From Tetragonia tetragonoides (taxonomy: Eukaryota > Streptophyta > Magnoliopsida > Caryophyllales > Aizoaceae): 64,000 nt of DNA. Location: assembly GCA_038025085.1 (NCBI GenBank), contig CM076144.1, positions 1,984,001 to 2,048,000 on the forward strand, given 5' to 3'. Positions 48,901-61,900 of this stretch are shown here, one piece after another (position 1 is the first letter of the stretch; each line of letters begins with the position of its first letter). A program made the translations under genes and the position numbers. The notes under the pieces are model-generated. The model was given only the letters and a program-made list of their open reading frames with translations, was not told the origin of the DNA and did not search any database.

Positions 48901-51900
48901 CTTCTTTATGCTCTATATTCTTAGATCCTATTACTCTTTGATCTTTACTCCTCGGCTTTCAGGGGCAAAATGGGTGCTTCAGTTCACAGATCATCGAAAA
49001 AACTTGCTATTGGTGGCAAACCTCCATTTCTTACAGTAATGTTAGATTTTTTTGTTCATCTAGTGGCAATCATGTCCATAGGCACTCCTATCAATGTAGA
49101 TACCTTCTTAAACTTCAGATGTCTCTGAAGAGACAGATGCTTTCTAAAAGTTCATAGCATGTAATCTCCTCTTCTGCATGTCTTATACAATCAGTTCCTG
49201 TTGTTGGATATTGGATGGCTAAAATGATCTACTCTAAAGAAACAATCAAAATCAGGGCATAGAACAATATTACCTCAAGCAAGGACAAACACTTTATAAA
49301 GAAGGGAAAGGTACCATCTAAATTTATTGCAAATGAAAGTCATATAATTGAAAGGTTATGTTCCTAGTACAATTTTGAAAACCAAGATGTATATTAGCAT
49401 GAAGATTTCATCTAAACGAAGACTTGTAGCCAACACTCCTCAACTGTCCCTGCTTCTCTTCAATATAAAATGGATTGTGATATTTCTGTATGGCAAAAGT
49501 GTAGAGTAACAGCAGATTAGTGGGAGGTAATATTTTTCGTTTGCTAAAGGAATGCTGGGTTTTATAACATACTTTGTTTCCAATATTCTTTGAATCTCCT
49601 GGAAGGTATTTACAATAGGCCATTAAATAGCTGTTGCTGCGCATGCTTGGCGCTTGACATAGTTGATATTCATTGTCACTAGAAAGACACAAGTCTAAGG
49701 ATAACATGGAAATCAGACTCATTAGAAAGACAGCTTGAGTTTCAAATTCAGACTGTCTATATTCAACTTTGAATTTCCATTGTAGCTGAAATTCCATGCT
49801 AGGGAAGAACATAGTTCTTGGTACAGACACTACCTGTTTATTCTAAGTGTGCTTCGTATTACTATGCAGCCTTTCTTTGGGATGTTTGGGTATGGAGGCA
49901 CTATTGCTTCTATGCATTTAGGGAGGTATGTTTCTCTTTGAACATCTAACTGATAAACCTCAAGAATTGAACAGACAACATGCTTGTTGGCGGTAACTCT
50001 GATTCCCTGCCCTCTGCTAGGCATGCTGTAGTTTCTTCCAAGACAAAAGAGTCTAAGACAGTGTATTGGCTACATCTTGAAAAGAAGGCTCTCTTAAAGA
50101 GATCTGGTTCTGGTTCAGATTTTAACTGGAAGGTACTGGATTCATTTGAGAGTTCTGTTTAGAAGCTTGTCTCCCTCTAATGTTCACCCCCACCCGCTAT
50201 TATGATATAACCACTGGCACTAGAAGTTATTCTCAAATCTAATTTTAAAGTTCATTCGATAATCTACAGACTCCTGGTGGTATCCGAGATCCATTGGAAG
50301 ACGAGATTGAAAAATCACCTCATGGAAGTTTTACTAAGGTATACATTGTGCTTTTTAAAATATCCTTAGTATGTTTTGAGGGCTAGCACTGCTATGTTTG
50401 TATATAACTTCTTGGTGTTGAAATGTCTCTGTTATTCTGCCGCTCCTTGAAGAGATTTTGAGTTACTTATTTGCTTTGACGGATGCATAATGCATATGCA
50501 TATTTGATATTTTGTTTCAGCAGCACATTTATCCGCTTGGATGATTGCGTATGCATGGTGGTTTTTAGTTTCATTCTAACTTAATTGGGCTACAAAAACA
50601 ATCGTGATCCATCTTTCACTGTGCTCTATCTAACTCTCTTTTCTGACATCATTCATGCAATGAGATACAATATCTTTTCTTATCCCAGTTCATATCTCCT
50701 TTGCTCCAGTGTTACGTATCATGCTTGTCCAATGCTATGTCAATGTTTCATCTGTGGGTTATCACATTGATTGATTTGCATCCATCCTGATATCTTTGCT
50801 GAAGTAAATGGTGTTCCGAAGATGTCCTGGTATATGTAATGTTCGATTGCTGCTTTTCCTTCAAGCATTGTTATTCAACTCGCATGCTTTATTGCTTGCA
50901 GTGCTACTGGTTGCAGACTTTCAGATATTAACTCTCCTAGGAGTTGAAAACGGACTGGGTTTTAGTTAGAATGGTCTTACTTGTCTTTCTTTTGTGCATT
51001 TCTGAAAGTTGTGATATGGAAATTTCTGAATTGAAGCTGTGATACAGAAATATTTGAATTACGGCATGTTTTCTAATATGCTTCATAGATATGATACATT
51101 AATGGTCAGGTTGTGCTTGACCGCCCTGTCTTCTTTCTAACTCCTTTTCTTGATGGAAGGAACTACAATACTTGGAGAACCTCTGTGTGTAAGAGTTAGA
51201 GTTTACATAAATAGCGCATTGACCTTCAAGTTGAACTTTTTCCCAAAAAACCGCAGGTTGACATGGAGCCCAAGATGAATATCCCTAATATATTTCAGCT
51301 CCAGTGCAAGCTCAAAGACATTTATTTCCCTTACATACAGGTAGCTTTGCACATCATATCATAAAGATTTGCTGTATTTTCTTTAGCTTTTGATGAGTAA
51401 CCCATAGAGCAGATTCATGAGTTTATTCTGTTGGATGCTCCCCCTGAGTTGAAGGCCACTATCAAAAGTAAAATAAAAAATTGCACCCACAAACCACTTT
51501 GTGGATGTTCTTAGTTCCTGCAGCCCATGGATCACTGTGTAATTTTTTTTTGTTTTACTGGACAAAGGTAGAAAAGCTAGCTTAAGTTTTTCATGGTGGC
51601 TTGGTATATAGATTTCAGCAGCAAAGCTCAAAGTCTATCTGTAAACTTTGAAATGATGGCACTGGTCATATAATTCCATGAATAGATCCAGATGTCTATA
51701 AAGGGTAGCATATTCCATGGCATATGGTACACTTATTAAGTGTAGCAGAGCACAGGCAAGCGATGAAGCGAGCTCCAGAAAACAGATGTAAAGTAAGAGC
51801 TAGCTTGTAGTGTGACTGAATCCGAGTGTACTTGGGAGGAGTGAGGGAGTGTACAAACAGAAAAGTTTGAGGAAGTACACATATGTATACATATCAACGT

Positions 51901-54900
51901 AGTTGTCATGTGAGGTGAATTTGGGTTGTCAGGCAAGAGTGAGAGAGTTTGCAAATTTTTCCTGTCAAAAATTGCCATTTTTGTATTGCTACAAAATAGT
52001 GGATATTTATCCAGTAGAGGTCGGGATCTAGGATTGCAAAAAAAATGACCTGTTTTCTGCCATGACTGCCCGTGAGAGTTGCTTCGTGCTTATCCTTCTG
52101 AATCCACTCTCTGACTTGCTCTCATTTGCTGTAATGGATCTCTGATTTTTGTTACATTGTTTTGCAGTGTGATGAGATAGCCAAGGAAGGGAAGACTGCA
52201 ACACCTGTTGAATTCGAGGTTATTGTTCTTGATGATTTGCATTATCTTTGTGAAGTATTCCAAAGCAGCACAAGTACATGCAATTTATTTGGTTTCTTCT
52301 CACATTTGTAGTTTAGTGGTTTATGTTTGGTAGAATGGTTTATATATGATCAATCCTAATTAACTATGGCGGTGGTTCCTAATTTGTTACTTTGTAACTT
52401 TCATGATTTCGTTATGTATCATTGCACTTGTTGAAGTTGGCTACTTCACAAGCATTGTGTGAAAAATGATTTTCATGGTCAGAGTTGCATGCGATCTAAG
52501 GTTGGAGAGTTTCATGGTGGCCTTGATGATTCTTTTACTTTGATTTAGTGTTTTCCAGGTACTTCTTCGCAATATCTTTTGATGAGCCCAAGATTTTGTA
52601 GGTCAATGGCATAAACTTAACTGAAATTGATGGCGGTGAAGTTGCAACTACAAATCTGCATTCCTGTAATGGCGCGGATTTTGTTCTGAACCTTCATTTT
52701 CATATTGAAGAGGACAATGCTGCCGCTACAAGTGAGAGCACAAGTCCTTGCTTACTTATTTACATAAGTTTAGGATACTGTCACTCATATGCACCCAGCA
52801 CTTTGTTTGTTATTTGGTTTCTCATAGTAGATTTCTTTGATTTTCTCAAGGCCATAGCCTATTGCTCTATTTAATGGTGCCAACTAATTCTTACTATGTT
52901 TCAGGTGTAAAAACTTCTCGTGTTGCAAATGCACGTCTGAAGTGTGTTTACTTTCCCATTGTTGAGGTACACAACTGTTCTGAAGGTTATCGTGCTACAT
53001 TTTTCGGATACTAAAAAGACTTCAATGGCACAGGGAAAAGAAAATATAGAGAGAATTTTGGAAAAATTGAAGACGGAATTGTGTAATTAAAGAAGACTTT
53101 GACACTTTCAGCCGTATTTCCATCCGTCGGTTGGGCCGTCTGCTTCCTGATGCTCGCTGGGTAACTCGAATGTATGATCTAGTTCATTTTTTACAAGTAA
53201 GCAAGCTTCTGCAGATATCTGGCCGTTTTGAAATTTGAAAAATTTGGGTTGATCACCGTTTGCTTATTGATGCAAGGAGATATTTGATGTATACAGTTAT
53301 CTGTATTTGTCAACTACCAGTAATGGGAGGGTTATACTGCAAGGAATTGGCAGGCCTCTAGCTGTTCTGTCATCAATGCTGAGAACTAATGATTCATCTA
53401 TTAGATAGGGCACTGTGCCAATCCGGTCCTCTTTAGATAGAGTATTGTGACACTTTTATGTCCTCGACATATCATTAGTGTTCAGTGATACTCTCCTAAT
53501 ATGAAGTGCCACTGTAGAGAGTTCTATGGGTGGCCATACCTATGATATTTATTTTTTCGTTATTGTCAAGTTTATTAATTTAGGGGAATAAGAATTTGTT
53601 GATTGACCATCTGGGTCAAGTAGACTCAAGTTTAAGCCTACATAGGTTAGAGATTTTGTTTGACTGAGGATGTTCACATTCCAATGTGTCCTGCAGGAAC
53701 TTCTCCCGTTTATGAAGCCCAAGCAGAAGAAGGGGGAGAAACTTCAATTGTTGAAGAGGTGTTGCATGCGGGTTAAGTGCTTCATTGGTAAGTCGCCCAG
53801 TCTATAAGTCCTCTTTATATGTTTTTAGGTTTGTACATTCATTTGTCTTTTTTCAGGTTTTCAATGACATAACTCTTGGTCTTGCAGACACAGATGCTGG
53901 TTTCAACCCTATACCTTCAAAGGTATGATTCTCATTACAGTCCCTGATTCTCTTCTATCATTTTTGGTGGCCAAGTTTCTGTCATATGCGATCAATTTTC
54001 CTGTTTTGGAGGCAGTGCTTTTTGTCTTGCCGTTCTCATATTCTTTTTCGCTTTGTCTTCTTTAGTCTTTGTATTTATCACTCTTTCTGTTGTGTAATGA
54101 TGGTTTCATTCCTTGAGAGACTTCGTTAAGGAATTCAATTAAGGGAGCAGAATTGTCTCATTTGAAACATCCTTTAATGGTTTGTAAGATAATGTGGGAG
54201 ACGCTGCAAGAATTTGGCAAGTTTAATGTTTCAGTTTGGATAGTTGATATCTTGTTGACATCTTGTTATTTTCACATAGTTTCTTGTTTGTCTACTTCTT
54301 GGCATTTTGACAATTACATAAGATTTTGACTTGCCTTTCTAAATTTCTATCAGTATCTCTGTTTTTTTTTAATTGCTTCAGGCTTAGTTTGGTGTTTGCA
54401 AGGAACAACTTTTTAGCTAGCCATTTCTTTATTGCTTGATTCTTTTAAATGTTTAGTCCCTTAAAAGAAAATTGCCGTCTTCTAAATGTCTAAATTTATG
54501 TCGTATTTCTTGCTTTGTGATTTCCCTACAAATTACTACCCTAGGGACGTTCATATTCGTTATAAACTCAATATCTGTGTAAGGTAACCAGCAACATCTC
54601 AACCAGTCCATGGTGTACTTGTGATAATAATCCTTCATAAAGTAAATGAGTACATAAATGTAAGTGAAGAGCCTTGCAGTCTAAATTTTTTCTACGAAGA
54701 ACACAACCCGTCAACCTAACAAATTTCAGAAAGTTTACCACGTATTAATTTTTAAGGGACTAGAATGACTGATATGTTTCATCTTCTAGAAAAGCTCTGT
54801 GCACAGTTTCCCATGCTACTCTGCAGAATTAAGCTTTCACTCCCTTTGGTCTGGGAAGGAAATTATGAACAACTGCAGGAAAACAGTAGTGCATATGTAA

Positions 54901-55859
54901 TTCCTTTTCAGTGAGCTTGGAAGGCATTCAGTCAATTCAGTCATGCTACAGGGATTGTTCTTGTCAGTTGTCGTGTATCCCCCTTTTGTTTATTATCTCA
55001 TGCATATCTGTATGTTTACTGTACAGACTGATCTAGCACCTCAGAAGCCTTTCACCAAAGCCTTGAAAGATCTTGGTGTCAACCCTCTTCAGAAGGAGAA
55101 AGGTGACTTCATGAAATTTTCTGATAATTTTTTCTGTTGGTTTATTATGTTTATATTGTAGATCATACATGACTCAATTAGATAATCCCTTGTAGCGGTG
55201 AAAATCGAAGTTCTTAGAAATGGAAAGAAAATGACACGAACAATTGGAGAAAGACTATTGGGATTGGGTTCTCCGGGTGCATAGTGAGCATGACGAAGAA
55301 TTCGCCTGCGGCAATGATGACCCTGTTTTGGTTGTTAATGCAAAAGAATCACTTGGCATCACATCAGAAAGTAAAGAAGATGATGGTGGTATCTGTCTTT
55401 GTTTTTTGCTTTTTCTTCTCCTTGCTTTATTTATATATTTCTGTTTCTTTCTCCCTCCCTCTACTAGCTGAAAATGGCTAAGGTACCGTTTGGCCTAGCT
55501 TCTTCCAGCTTCTACTTCTCTTCTCACATTTGTTCTTGCCCATCCTTTTTCATCCACTCCTGCCTCCACCTCCAACATCAAAGACGTTGAAATAAAGCTA
55601 CAATTGGACTAGAAGTAGAAGCTACAATTTGTAACTTCACCTTCTCCATCTACTTCTACCTTTATTTCAACTTCTAGAAGTTGGAGGTGGAGGCGATAGT
55701 GGATTAAAAGGTGATGGAAAATGAGAAAATGTGGGAGGAGAAGTTGAAATTTTTAGGAGCTAGGCCAAATAGGTTAAATCTCATAGTGTCTTGTATGTGC
55801 CACAGGCGACAGCGCAAGGAAGAATGATTATCTTCTTTTCTGTTTTTTGTTATTTGTAG

Positions 55860-55906
<47 letters not shown>

Positions 55907-58900
55907 GTGTTTGTCTTGTGTGTGATATGTTGGTCATGTTTATATCCATATTGTAGTTGTAAGGGTTCACGAATCTATATGCTGGAACAAAAAATCTTGG
56001 AGTAGAGGCCAGAGAATCAAGGTGCTTAAAGGAGCCTGTCCTGGGTGTCAAAAGAGCAACACTTTTGCAACCATAGATTATTTCGTATTTGGAGGCTTTC
56101 AAGGTGAAGTAGGTGGTAAGTGACTTTTAGGCAATATATTGTCCTTTGATTGATAATGTCACGAATGCTGCTTTAGGGTAGAATGTATGTAAGTATTAGG
56201 GAAATGTCACGTAGCTCCAAATATTTGTTGAACGATGCAGTTAACATCTGCAGACAACTATTTTTTGTGGGGAGTGGGGTGGAGATGGAGTGGAAGCCCT
56301 CTTTTTGTTGCAGAAATATGCCCTACATATTCTGACTGCATTTATGTTTCTTGTTCCCTCCCCCCCCCCCCCCCCCAAAAAAAAAATAACCGAATAACAG
56401 GAGAGGCCTGGGTTATATGCTGGTATGTTCAAATTATTTTTTCTTCTAGCCTTCTGTTTCTTTGTCACTATCATGCATCCTGACTTCTTGGTTTGTGCAG
56501 GCCATTAGGTGTCCCTGATCAGGATCGCTGTGAGCTTACAGTTGATGATTCTGGCTCACGTTTTGAACTTCGGAGCTCTATTTCTGTGCCTTTCATAGTG
56601 ATGGGTTCAGATAAGGTGGAGAGTGCCCTCCTTATAAAATTATGTCTTCATTGTGTTTGGTCCACAGAAGCATTATCCGCATATAATGTAAAGGGGGCTA
56701 GCTGCTAGCATGTTGCTTGCATATGTTATAACCTTGAAGCAAATTAAGCTATTAATGGGGTGCTTCTCACTGCAGTGTATTCCTGTTGATCTTGATGAAT
56801 GGAATTGTCAAGTTGTGAAGCTAAATTTGAAAAGGCCTTCAGCCATTGAAGTACTAGGTCTGAAGCAGTGCAAGGAGATAGATATTGATGGGGTAAGAGT
56901 TTATACTTTAATCTTCTTTTGGCAGGGAAATGTATATAGAAAAAGGTTACTTTGGGCCCGTTTCGCCTAGCTTCTACCAACTTCAACTTTGTCCTCACAC
57001 CTTCCTCCTCCCCCATCTCCCATTCTTCCACTCCTGCATCCACCTCCAACTTGTAAGAATTTAGAGAAAGATAGGGCTGCTCATTATCAAAGAAACCATA
57101 TGGATTTTTTCTGAAAATTATGCCCAGTTCTCCAAAATGTTTGAGTAATTTATAGTATCACGTGTTATCGGTTATTTGACAGTAGAAAACTGGTGTTTAC
57201 CCCCTCTGATTAATTTATTGAATTTAAACCACTAAGCTAGGTTTCTGCTTTAGTTGTTTTTTCCCCCTTTTTGTTATTGTTTGGTTTTTTATTTCATTTA
57301 TTGAGGGGTTCCTTTAGTTGGCTTGTCTTTTATTTTTCGTGCTACTCCTGAGTTTAAACACATGCATCTAAAACTTCAGATAGGAATATAGAATCACTGA
57401 TACACTTCTGGATGTACCAAGCTGTGACAATTCTCTGATTATTTAACTAATCATAGGTCATTGTCTTTGAATTCTTATTGCATTTGTTAACACTGTATTC
57501 ACCTTTTAGGCGTTACCTACTGGAGGCCCAGTTTCTGCTGGATCAGTGTCTCTTAAAGAAGTTGTTGCTGTTCTTCGGCCTTCAAATTTTGCTTCAAGCA
57601 CTGTGCCTAATGGTCTAGATCAAAAATACATCATAAAGGGAAATTTTGAGGTGTGCATGGATATTAAATTTATGGCTGAAGCAACAAAATCCTGCAAGCA
57701 TGAGCAGATATATTCAGGGAGTGTTACAAATACTTCACGTCGAGGATATCAGGGTCTATACGTTTTCTCTCTTGGTTCTGTCTCAAGTTTATTTCAAAAG
57801 GCTGGGGTGTATACATTCTTATTTTCTCTTGTAAGTGGTAAACTTTTGTTGCTATTTCAACTATCCATATGTTCTACGATAACTTATCTATACTGTTAAG
57901 TGTTAACAATCATCCTGCATCCTATATCTTAAGACCTTATAATCTGGATTTTCTTCTCTACAGAGAGAGTCAGCTGGTACGAGTTGTGAGATAAGCGTGA
58001 AGGTCAAAGCTTTGCCTGACGTTAAACAATGGAAACTCCTAAATGATGACGAAAATCTGAAATTCATTGCGAGGTATGCTGCTGGCCATGGTATAGATCT
58101 CCTTATTCTTAGATTTCCCTGTAAACAATCATATCACCTACGTTGAATATGAAGCACGTGGCTTGAGGTTTTCAGTATAGACCATTGGTTCATTGCATAT
58201 GGTGTAAAGGGGACAAAAGTCTCTAACTGAGATGCATAGCATACCTGATGCCTTTTGGTCTTTTAAGTTTTCAGTATGAATATCATTGATGCAAGGTCAT
58301 GCTTCTAATATATTGATTGAATATTTAATTCATATAACATTAGCCAATTGAATATCTTTAGGTGCACTTGCAGGTTGTAAATCTGGTTTGCGTGATATGC
58401 TGTTTCGGTTTTATGATTAAAAATAAAAGAAGACTTATCTCTCTCGCACACAGAACCCCCCCCCCCCTCCAAAAAAAAAATAAATAAATAAAAGGAGAAG
58501 ATTATCAAATTGGGGCTGGGTGAGGACTTTGTATTGTTCACTCCACATGTTTGCGGGCACATTCTTTAAAATGAAGGTCAAACCTTTCTTGCGAAACTTC
58601 CTTTCCTTCGTATGATCCCGAAGTGGTGGGGATATACGGTTCTACTTGTTACACATATATGTTTTTTTGAACTATACTTGTTACATATATGTTAATACCA
58701 CTCTCCAGTCATCAGTCATATGTTTTCCTTTTCTAGCGTATGATAAGTTTATACTGATCATCTTACTGTCATTCCCCAAGCCCACTTTTAAACTTGTTAA
58801 GACAAGAGTTTCTGACAAACTTAACATCCGTGGTGGCAATCAGGTTGTTACAAGAGTATATGTGATGCATCTAACTGTGTGCAATACCTTGAAGAGTTTT

Positions 58901-61900
58901 CCTATTTTATGTTATTATTTCAGTATACATGTTATCATTTGGATTTTGAAGCTGTAACAATTTGTTATTCTTCACTGGTCAATTTTGAAAATGTTGCAAT
59001 TGATGTTTGCTTCAGGAGGCAGTCCATTTTGGATGTGCTTGTGTTTTGAATCAAGAACAATGCTGGTTGCCTGGTTATGAGAGGATAACGTTCTCTATAT
59101 TGATTTACTTCGGGATCTAGTGCCTCGAGGAACCAAACCTTTTTCTGGTTTTTTTATTTTGAATGCAGCATATGATGTATAGTATGTCCACGTATATGAC
59201 ATGAAAGCATCAAAATGCACTGCCTAGAGCAAAAGACAGTTATCATATTGCCTTTGGGCAATTATGTTGTGCAGACTTTGATGCTCCAGTGAAGCATTTT
59301 CAGTTTAGTTCCATCGTAGCTTAGTTTTATCTCTACCTGTTAGCTCTTGCAATGTTTTTTGTATGTGAAGCTTGGCTATGTAACTGCAGTTTTGCCCAAC
59401 CAACTGCTATTCATTGCTCATTGACTTTATTGTCTTTCACTCATTCTTGCTGGTTTTGTTTGCTTTGGCAAATGGTTTTCCAGTGTCTAGTGCTATCTCT
59501 TAACACGGAGTAGGGTACTTTATACGAGAATGAATTTCATACTGATCACTGCGACAACTAATAGCCCCTCTTGCATCTGTGTTTTTCCGTACAGGGCAGG
59601 TTCAGTCTTCCCGCCATTTTCAGTGGCCCGTTATGATATATATGGCAATTGTGTTCCTTTCAAGTGTATTCCTAATATTACATTCGAATTGATGTCTGAT
59701 GGTGCTGTGCTTTGCCACATAAAGAAAGTGAAGGTCGAATTGTCGTCAGATAATTTACATATGATTGTTTCGGTATGAACAATGTGGTCTTCCCTATGAT
59801 TTTTTTTTTTAATTTGATCAATGCAGTTGCTGTTTTCTTTTACCTCTCCCGGACATTATGGATTTTGTTGTCACAGAATGTACGCATCACAAATAGTAAC
59901 TTAGACAACATTCGTCCAAAATATGAAGCTACTTTGGTTTTGTCTCTGCTAGACGAGCCGCACATTCTCAGCATTTCTTGTCAAGGTATCTAGTTTTGTG
60001 TTGCTATAGTCATCTTCTTGGCGATTAAGGAAAGTTATAATGTTATTCTTTATGCTTCTTTCAATCTTACTTTCCCCTTTTCGCTCTCTTTTCCTTCTGC
60101 AATATTGTGGCAGTGGAGCCTGGGCCACTGCGATCTGTCACTTTCCACCCTTCAGAATCTGCCAATGCTTTGATCCCCAAGCAGGTGGTTCAGGAAGCCA
60201 AACTAGAGGTATGTAACTTTTGAACGATTTTTTTTTCTTCTTTCCCATGCATCCATAATGAATGTGTACCATTTTGCCTGGGAACATAAGCTGTAATTCC
60301 ATTTGGTTTGTGAAAACTTGTGAGGGAAAATCCTGTTTATATTAATCCTGGCATATAAGCAATGAAGCAACGCCCCCCCCCCCCCCCAAATAGGTATTCG
60401 AACTGATTTGGTTGCTTTGGCGAAATAATTACTTTCAGATGTTTGATAGGCATGGTAATCATGTCAAAAAAGGCACAGAGGTTGGGCTGGCAGTTCATGG
60501 ATTCTGCTTCCTGGATCAGATTGGTCTAAAACGCGAGGTAGAGTAGTTTGTTCCTTATAGAGCCAATAACATGCTTATGTCAGGAGAGTTTTGTGTCTTA
60601 TAAACTAATATGGCATTAATCAAAATGCAAAATCCTCTTTGGACCATGTTTTTTTTAGACACTAATATTTAATGCTATGGCTGTGATTCCCAAATTTGGT
60701 GAAATCTTCACAGTGTTGTTTCATGATGCACATCCTATATTCTGATCAGCATATTGCATCCTATAATAAAAGCTTATTTCACAACTACGTACTGCATATT
60801 TATGTTTATAGGAATAATTGGTTGCTGGACTGAGGAAGTTTTTCTTTCGCATGGGAATTTACACAAGATAGAGAAGGATATGTTTGACAGTGAAACTATG
60901 GAAGAGCTATGTTGAGACAATCTTGGAAATAGGCTTAATGCACGCTATGTTGAGACGTAATTTTAAAGATCAGATATTTCCCCACTGTCTTTTTTAGTCA
61001 ACTTTGGCTTATTATTGCATCAGATTTCCTCAATTTAGAAACATAAAAAGTATTTGTATCCCTTTCTCTTTTGCATTGGATCATTGTTTTGGTTTTACAC
61101 AGGTAGATGATCTTGGTTGCATTGATATTAGTGGCCTCCTTAAAGTCATAGGGGCATATGGAGCACCAGGTAAGGCTCATTCTTTAAGTGTTTTTTGTAG
61201 CTTGCTGATGTTTGTAAGATTCATCATTAATTTGTGAGGAAATTAGACACTCATGGGTTCCACTTCTATAAGATTTGGGACTGTTAGTCCCCTGTTTGCC
61301 TGATATTTGAGCTGTTAAAATGGAAAGGGAAACGTAAAGAACTATAGTATCGAACATATTGGGAGGCTCAAAGTTCTACATTCTTTTCTATTTATTATTC
61401 ATGGGACTGAATGAGATTGGCCTGTGTATGGTCAATTTATATTTCTACATAAAAATCGACCTCTGAAAATGGTCATTTTTCTGCCCTGTCTTGTAGACAC
61501 TAGACAGTGGAAGGGCATCCTAGATACTAGATACGATCTCAGGAAAAGGACCAGCATGTCTCTTTTGTCCCCAAATATCGCCGTAAGTTTTGTTGTTTAG
61601 ATGAGGTCTCGGTAAATGAACTGTGACGCAATTTGATGCCAGCTGCCAGAGTAAAGAAGTGTACGTGGTAAAGGTTGCCACTCTTGCCAGCTATTGTATG
61701 ATTTGGTTTTACGACGTCTGTCTTATGAATTGTTTCGTGGTGATCATTATCCTCAACATGCCATTCATTTCTATACCCCCTTGCCTCTGACTGAATGCGG
61801 TGTCTTAGGCTTGTGCGAAATGTGTTTCTTTGGCATTGTGCTTTTGCGCTTTTTGGGGGATAGTATATTATCTTATTGGTGCTGAAACTCTCAGTCCTGC

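Noticed and set aside
49408..49830. 140-codon minus-strand ORF inside the GMI1-like gene
   Set aside because: It lies wholly in the intron between 49035 and 49870, has no recognisable domain, and its composition is intronic.
55704..56102. 132-codon minus-strand ORF with His/Thr repeats
   Set aside because: Antisense of the GMI1-like exon and of the (TG)n microsatellite, which produces the HTHTHT run.
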